Both the position numbers and the translations under genes were made by a program. The notes under the pieces were generated by a model. The model did not search any database, was not told where the DNA came from, and saw nothing but the letters and a program-made list of their open reading frames with translations. From the NCBI GenBank assembly GCA_946548715.1, contig CAMNPZ010000004.1, positions 1-55,119 on the forward strand: 55,119 bases of DNA, read 5' to 3'. Position 1 is the stretch's first letter; every line of letters starts with the position of its first letter. This stretch comes from an uncultured Candidatus Saccharibacteria bacterium (GTDB taxonomy: Bacteria > Patescibacteriota > Saccharimonadia > Saccharimonadales > Saccharimonadaceae). Positions 51,082 through 55,119 of the stretch are shown here, in pieces.

Positions 51082-51963
51082 TTACACTTCTACCAGCTCA
51101 TACTCTCGCGACCCTAGCCCTAGCTTCTCGGCATACGGCAAAATCTCGCGCCCCAGTCTCGAATCAATCCGCTCCTTAAGTTCCGCCGCTCCGGGGTCAT
51201 CGCTTGCCCAAATCATATCAATAAACGCCTGATCATTCGCCACCGGGTCTAACGAAGCCACAATCCCAAGATCCCCCATCACTGGCTCCCCCTGTTTAGA
51301 ATCACAGTCACAATCCACCGATAGCGCATTCATCACCGTAATATACACAATCGGTCGCCCCTTCTCGCGCAAATAATCTGCCACTGCCGTCGCCGCTTCT
51401 GCCATTGACTCAATAAAATCAATCTGCTCAGGTTTCGACATCCAACATAGCCGCGGACTCTTCGTCTTCCCGCACGAATGAATATATGCCTTCCCATCCC
51501 TCGACGCAAACCCAATCGACTGATTCTTGAGATTCGCACCAAATCCCCCCATTGCATGCCCCTTCCCATGCGCAAGATTCACAAAAGCATCATAATCATC
51601 AAAATGCGACCCCACCAAATCGTACTTCAAATGCTTGCCTCGATCAAACGGAATCTCAATCTCCCCCTCCGCATCCATAATATCCACTTCCGCAAACGAC
51701 GTAAACCCATGTTCTTCCGCCACCTTCATATGGTCCGACGCCTTATTGCGCTCCCCAGGATAAGCCGTATTGCATTCCACAATCGTCCCGCCAAGTTCCT
51801 TCACGAACGGTCCAATCAGGTCCGCCTTCAAATACCCCTTCGCCCCCTTTTCTCCGGTCGAGACTTTCACCCCTACCTTGCCAGAAAGCTCCACTCCCAG
51901 TGCCTTGTATACCCGCATCAAGCCTTCCGGTGTAATCTCTTTCGTAAAATAAACTTTTGCCAT
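51082..51963 (-). CDS. DUF362-domain protein without ferredoxin domain, 293 aa
   Basis: The start MAKVYFTKEITPEGLMRVY and blocks LADLIGPFVKELGGTIVECNTAY-like (about 50-70), FVNLAHGKGHAMGGFGANLKNQSIGFASRDGK (about 130-160) and VVYITVMNALSVDCDCDSKQG-like (about 205-225) match DUF362, a widespread family of uncertain role that often binds an iron-sulfur cluster. The 4Fe-4S ferredoxin domain many members have is absent; a few cysteines (HSCGKTKSPRLCW, DCDCDS) could bind metal. It has an AAAGGAG ribosome site and a short leader. Confidence 0.8.
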   Translation of the reverse strand: MAKVYFTKEITPEGLMRVYKALGVELSGKVGVKVSTGEKGAKGYLKADLIGPFVKELGGTIVECNTAYPGERNKASDHMKVAEEHGFTSFAEVDIMDAEGEIEIPFDRGKHLKYDLVGSHFDDYDAFVNLAHGKGHAMGGFGANLKNQSIGFASRDGKAYIHSCGKTKSPRLCWMSKPEQIDFIESMAEAATAVADYLREKGRPIVYITVMNALSVDCDCDSKQGEPVMGDLGIVASLDPVANDQAFIDMIWASDDPGAAELKERIDSRLGREILPYAEKLGLGSREYELVEV

Positions 51964-51996
51964 ATTTCTCCTTTCTTATATCTTATCAAATCTCAC

Positions 51997-52066
51997 CAAA
52001 TCCCGCCACCCCACTAGTCGCACGTCTACGTCAAATCCCGCCACCCCACTAGTCGCACGTCTACGT
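51997..52066. repeat. Two tandem 35-bp copies at a gene 3' end
   Basis: The 35-bp unit at 51997-52031 is repeated exactly at 52032-52066, and five bases of a third copy follow. The second copy contains the last codon and stop of the 52061 gene on the minus strand. There are no spacers between copies, so it is not a CRISPR array. Confidence 0.95.
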
Positions 52067-52726
52067 CAAATACTTCCACCCTAATCCTCGATAAAACTCC
52101 ATAGCGTCCGGCCAATCAAAGAATTTCGACGCCAGCAAATTGTACACTTCATCCGCCATCACTATCGCAAACATCGAAATCGCCAGCACCAAAAACGCCC
52201 GCCGCGACATCTTCCGTGACAACCATATCACTACCGGCACCACCGCATACATCAAAAACAGCGCCGACACCCCGAAAAACAGCACCGACCTTAAGCACAC
52301 AAAACCTCCAATATTCCCAAAATTCAAAATCTCCGTATTATAATCCCAATACCGCGTCCCATTCCCTATCGAATACACCAACCATCCCCCAACGAACTCC
52401 ACTACACCAGCCACCACCATCGCGAGTAAAAACACCGCCCACGGATACCGCCTCAATTTCCAGCAGCAAAGCACAATTAGTACCGCCCCAATCGCGTAAA
52501 TATTTATCCACGGCAAAAAGTTCCCTCCCTGCATATAAAACTCCCCCGTTCCTCCATCGAAATAATAAAAAATAAACTCATACACCCATCCAAAGAACCC
52601 TGCAAACACTGCCAATACCATCAAAAGCCCCACCCATCGCCATCTCTCCAACCTCATCGCATCCTTCATATACTCATCAAAAACCATTTTCAAGCGTATT
52701 TTTCGCCCATCTTTTTTCTTGCTCAT
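52061..52726 (-). CDS. CmpB-type (ABC_trans_CmpB) membrane protein, 221 aa
   Basis: A helix-rich protein with about six transmembrane segments. FFGWVYEFIFYY (about 43-54), NFLPWINIYAIGAVL (about 68-82) and EFVGGWLVYSIGNGTRYWDYN (about 108-128) are the blocks of the family annotated as putative ABC transporter permease (PF06541/CmpB), common in Firmicutes and gut bacteria; transport has not been shown. TGGTAAAAT (minus strand, 52733-52738) ends six bases before the ATG. The 35-bp duplication begins inside its stop codon. Confidence 0.72.
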   Translation of the reverse strand: MSKKKDGRKIRLKMVFDEYMKDAMRLERWRWVGLLMVLAVFAGFFGWVYEFIFYYFDGGTGEFYMQGGNFLPWINIYAIGAVLIVLCCWKLRRYPWAVFLLAMVVAGVVEFVGGWLVYSIGNGTRYWDYNTEILNFGNIGGFVCLRSVLFFGVSALFLMYAVVPVVIWLSRKMSRRAFLVLAISMFAIVMADEVYNLLASKFFDWPDAMEFYRGLGWKYLT

Positions 52727-52768
52727 GTTTTAATTTTACCACATTTAACCAAAAACCACCCACAAGTA

Positions 52769-52796
52769 TTGACAAATAAAGCATATATGCTATAAT
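52769..52796 (+). promoter_or_regulatory. Consensus promoter of the 52879 gene
   Basis: TTGACA (52769-52774), 16 bases, TGCTATAAT with hexamer 52791-52796. The leader (about 75 nt) holds a CCTCTA/TAGAGG hairpin near 52830-52852. Sequence around both boxes closely resembles the promoter at 9979. Confidence 0.8.
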
Positions 52797-52878
52797 TAAA
52801 GCATAGTCCAATCACGGACAAAACAACGCCTCTATATGTATATATTAGAGGTAGCACATTAAGAAAGGAGGTATTCGG

Positions 52879-53244
52879 ATGAATACCAACAAAGAAAGAG
52901 TTTACGACATCGTTAACGGTCCCAACAAGGACACCATCTTTGACGCCTGCAAATACGCCTACGTCAAAGGCGCCCAGATACCGATTAGCTTCGACATCGC
53001 TGTAGGCTACACAATGCCCAAGTCGGACCCCAACTGTGCTTACATCCCGTTAAGCACGCGCGACTTTAAAATCACATCCATCGAAAACGAAGACGGCAGC
53101 GGAGAATCCTTCAATTTAGAAGGATATTGCACCGCAGGATTTAAACGCCATCCTACCGGTCTCGACATCTACGGTACCTACGATTTCAGTGCTTATTACA
53201 ACACGAAACATAGAACCGGAACCATCACGTTTCGCAAGAGATGA
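52879..53244 (+). CDS. Unknown protein, 121 aa, leadered
   Basis: A soluble protein I do not recognise. The first half holds VYDIVNGPNKDTIFDACKYA and the second half is beta-rich with several aromatic residues (GLDIYGTYDFSAYYNTK). It has three cysteines and no signal peptide. An AAGGAGG ribosome site, a consensus promoter and a strong terminator frame it as a single-gene unit. In promoter, leader and terminator style it matches the unknown genes at 9095 and 10201 rather than the leaderless majority. Confidence 0.65.
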   Translation: MNTNKERVYDIVNGPNKDTIFDACKYAYVKGAQIPISFDIAVGYTMPKSDPNCAYIPLSTRDFKITSIENEDGSGESFNLEGYCTAGFKRHPTGLDIYGTYDFSAYYNTKHRTGTITFRKR

Positions 53245-53264
53245 TAAACGCCCCCTTTCACCCC

Positions 53265-53289
53265 GCCCGAGCACCAGCTCGGGCATTTT
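53265..53289 (+). terminator. Terminator of the 52879 gene
   Basis: GCCCGAGC-ACCA-GCTCGGGC followed by ATTTTT. It also lies at the 3' end of the convergent 53290 gene. Confidence 0.9.
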
Positions 53290-54198
53290 TCATTTCTCCC
53301 CCAACGTTCTAATCTTCCGAAAATTCACTTTCTCCACCGCCGCTCGTAGCTTCTCTTCACTTCCATAATGCGTCCTCTGCCCTGGACTATCGCTCAGCAT
53401 GTGCTGCGCATAAGGAAAACTCGCCGCTCGCTCAAGCACTCCCCCAACTCGCCCCACATTACAGTAAACATCCGCAAGACTCACATCCGATAGCGGCACC
53501 TCAAGCGCCTGCTTCATCTCTTCTGGAAAGAACGTCAGCGAGAACAAATCCCCATCCGCTTCCCCCGAGGTCCGCCCGTAAGCAATCGAAGTGTTCCCTT
53601 CTATCCACAGCCGCTGATTCAGCGGTTTCATTTTAGCCGCCGTCAGGTTCATCTCGCATTTTGCATATTTTCGCCCTGTCGCATCCTTCATCTCGCATAC
53701 AAAATCCCCCTCGCACGTCGTCGTCATCACCGCCCGTTTAGCGTCCGGTGATTTTAATCCATGCTTCTCGTCATACGAAATCGTATCACTAATATAATCG
53801 CACATAATCCACGACAGCAGCCCCGTCTCCGTATTCTCCGCCACCAGGTAAAACTCCGTCCTTGCGCCCCAAAACACACTCGTATGAATCCGAAACATCG
53901 TCACAATTCCGTAGTATTTCTCCGGTCCACCTTCAAATACCGCCGTCTTCGCCGGCACAAACCCCGCCGGCAAATACCGTACGATTCTCTCCGCCTCCGG
54001 AATTTCATAAAATAGAAACGTACAGTACGGCTCCACCACAAACGGCATTTTGCTGGCCTTTTTCGCCGCCCCAGTCACAATCTTCTTTTGCAACCATACC
54101 GGCAACTTACGAAGCTTGGTCTGCATATAATGTACTTTCCCGACTTCCATCGGGTCCACCAATTTTTCTACCCCCTTGCTATATTCCAAAACGTTCAT
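53290..54198 (-). CDS. Unknown protein, 302 aa, weakly acetoacetate-decarboxylase-like
   Basis: A soluble protein with a beta-rich central part. The segment YCTFLFYEIPEAERIVRYLPAGFVPAKTAVFEG (about 58-90, quoted in part) and the following YYGIVTMFRIHTSVF recall the start of acetoacetate-decarboxylase-fold proteins, but no catalytic lysine motif can be named, so the call is weak. TATAAT (minus strand, 54205-54210) ends six bases before the ATG, predicting a leaderless mRNA. It lies downstream of rny on the same strand, separated by a terminator. Confidence 0.6.
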   Translation of the reverse strand: MNVLEYSKGVEKLVDPMEVGKVHYMQTKLRKLPVWLQKKIVTGAAKKASKMPFVVEPYCTFLFYEIPEAERIVRYLPAGFVPAKTAVFEGGPEKYYGIVTMFRIHTSVFWGARTEFYLVAENTETGLLSWIMCDYISDTISYDEKHGLKSPDAKRAVMTTTCEGDFVCEMKDATGRKYAKCEMNLTAAKMKPLNQRLWIEGNTSIAYGRTSGEADGDLFSLTFFPEEMKQALEVPLSDVSLADVYCNVGRVGGVLERAASFPYAQHMLSDSPGQRTHYGSEEKLRAAVEKVNFRKIRTLGEK

Positions 54199-54233
54199 AG
54201 CTTAATTATACACCCACCGACAAAAAATATCCC

Positions 54234-54262
54234 ACAAAAAACCGCCACTTTCTTGTGGCGGT
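54234..54262 (-). terminator. Terminator of rny
   Basis: ACCGCCAC (54241-54248) with GTGGCGGT (54255-54262); on the minus strand a run of six T follows (complement of 54235-54240). Confidence 0.88.
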
Positions 54263-54274
54263 TTCTCGCATAAT

Positions 54275-55119
54275 CTACTTCGCGTACTCCACCGCTCTCG
54301 TTTCCCTAATCACATTTACCTTGATGATACCAGGATAACTCATGGTAGCTTCAATTTTATTCGCAATATCACGCGCCAATTTCAGAGCAGACAAATCATC
54401 AATCTGCTTTGGCTCTACAATCACGCGAATCTCACGGCCAGCCGAAATAGCGTAGGCCTTATCAATACCTGGAAATGAAGTAGCAATATTCTCGAGATCT
54501 TTCATGCGTTCAGCAAAGTTCTCCGCCGAGATATTACGGGCCCCAGGTCTAGCTGCGCTCATCGCATCCACAATCTTCACGATAATCGCCTCTGGAGTAG
54601 TAGGCTCAATATCATCATGGTGCGCCGCAATCGCATGTACTACTGGGTCTGGCATACCGTACTTTTTGGCGAGTTCCGCACCAATATCGGCATGCTTACC
54701 TTCAATCTTATGAGTTACGGCTTTGCCCATGTCATGTAGAAGAGCTGCGGTTTTAGCTACGCGCTTATCTGCACCGATTTCCTCAGCAATCATACCAGCC
54801 ACATGTGCCATCTCAATAGAATGAAGGAGCACATTTTGTCCATAAGAAGTCCTAAACTTCAATTCGCCCAACAGGTGTAAAATTTCACGTGGAATACCCA
54901 CCACGCCTACCTCGCGAGCCGCATCTTCACCGGCACGCACTACTTCTTTTTCAATCTCTTTCTCAGCCTTAGCTACAGCGTCTTCAATCGAAGATGGATT
55001 AATACGGCCATCTTTCATCAAACGCTCAAGAGCATACCTTGCTACCTGGCGACGAATCGGGTCAAAACTAGACAACACCACCATCCCTGGCGTATCATCT
55101 ACCATAATATCTACACCAG
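54275..55119 (-). CDS. rny: Ribonuclease Y, 3' part (cut by the window edge)
   Basis: A membrane-bound endoribonuclease that starts mRNA decay. The visible part begins inside the KH region (GVDIIVDDTPGMVVLSSFDP-like, reading into the edge) and contains the HD domain with NVLLHSIEMAHVAGMIAEEIG (about 90-110 of the visible part), AALLHDMGKAVTHKIEG, the second metal residue block IAAHHDDIEPTTPEAIIVKIVDA and the C-terminal conserved tail. The N-terminal membrane helix, coiled coil and start codon lie beyond 55119; the ATG at 55105 is internal. It is well conserved in CPR. Confidence 0.96.
   Translation of the reverse strand, partial: GVDIMVDDTPGMVVLSSFDPIRRQVARYALERLMKDGRINPSSIEDAVAKAEKEIEKEVVRAGEDAAREVGVVGIPREILHLLGELKFRTSYGQNVLLHSIEMAHVAGMIAEEIGADKRVAKTAALLHDMGKAVTHKIEGKHADIGAELAKKYGMPDPVVHAIAAHHDDIEPTTPEAIIVKIVDAMSAARPGARNISAENFAERMKDLENIATSFPGIDKAYAISAGREIRVIVEPKQIDDLSALKLARDIANKIEATMSYPGIIKVNVIRETRAVEYAK

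Noticed and set aside
51997-52071. Possible CRISPR array
   Set aside because: Two copies are directly adjacent with no spacers, and no cas gene is present.

Overview
The window looks like a piece of a Candidatus Saccharibacteria (TM7, Patescibacteria/CPR) chromosome. This is an inference from gene content: type IV pilus parts, wall-anchored adhesins, secreted lytic enzymes, many short lineage-type membrane proteins, very tight packing, CCA-encoding single tRNAs, and no amino-acid or nucleotide biosynthesis genes among those I recognise. TGA acts as a stop in several genes, so the UGA=Gly code of Gracilibacteria/SR1 is not used. There is no rRNA, CRISPR array, insertion sequence or complete prophage.

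Layout. 1-5060: small unknown protein, adenylate-kinase-like enzyme, secreted lamin-tail protein, three-gene operon ending in a flavoprotein without its redox cysteines, initiator tRNA. 5098-8692: three pilin-like genes and an FtsB/DivIC-like gene, all on the minus strand. 8732-11845: tRNA-Ile(UAU), a divergent pair of unknown genes with structured leaders and near-identical terminators, an EEP-family hydrolase and a small lineage protein. 11934-17631: membrane protein, CBS protein, DsbA-like thioredoxin, aspS, methyltransferase, tRNA-Arg. 17660-22818: three-domain secreted hydrolase divergent from pilB, then a DUF1846 protein. 22925-30438: tRNA-Ser, 34-residue basic protein, cation efflux, yebC, comEC and a GT8/acyltransferase/GT8 operon. 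30486-35025: two tRNA-Arg, a 1025-residue adhesin, tRNA-Met, pseudopilin, PH-domain protein. 35062-43466: ruvB, FISUMP surface protein, CIRCE-controlled dnaK, and pta/glmM/GNAT. 43561-49720: extracellular polysaccharide operon and glmS. 49822-55119: transporter, tRNA-Lys, DUF362, CmpB-type membrane protein, unknown genes and the 3' part of rny (cut by the window edge).

The genes fit a small surface-attached bacterium. Pili and DNA uptake (pseudopilins, PilB, ComEC), adhesins, a secreted wall- and protein-attacking enzyme, and GlmS/GlmM-fed glycan synthesis (WbaP-like transferase, GT4, O-antigen-ligase-like protein) would all act at the cell surface. A DsbA-like protein could oxidise the many cysteine pairs in the secreted proteins.

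Three features go beyond ordinary annotation. (1) About 22 genes carry an extended -10 box (often TGnTATAAT) ending exactly 6-7 nt before the start codon, which predicts leaderless mRNAs; a second set has TTGACA/TATAAT promoters and Shine-Dalgarno leaders. (2) Several 88-173 bp long imperfect palindromes lie between genes and, in frame, inside two polysaccharide genes; two of them share a 25-nt core. (3) tRNA-Ser and tRNA-Lys are each followed by a copy of their own last 22-23 nt, joined by a shared linker that forms a T-arm-like hairpin; the initiator tRNA is followed by a copy of its own 5' end built into a terminator.
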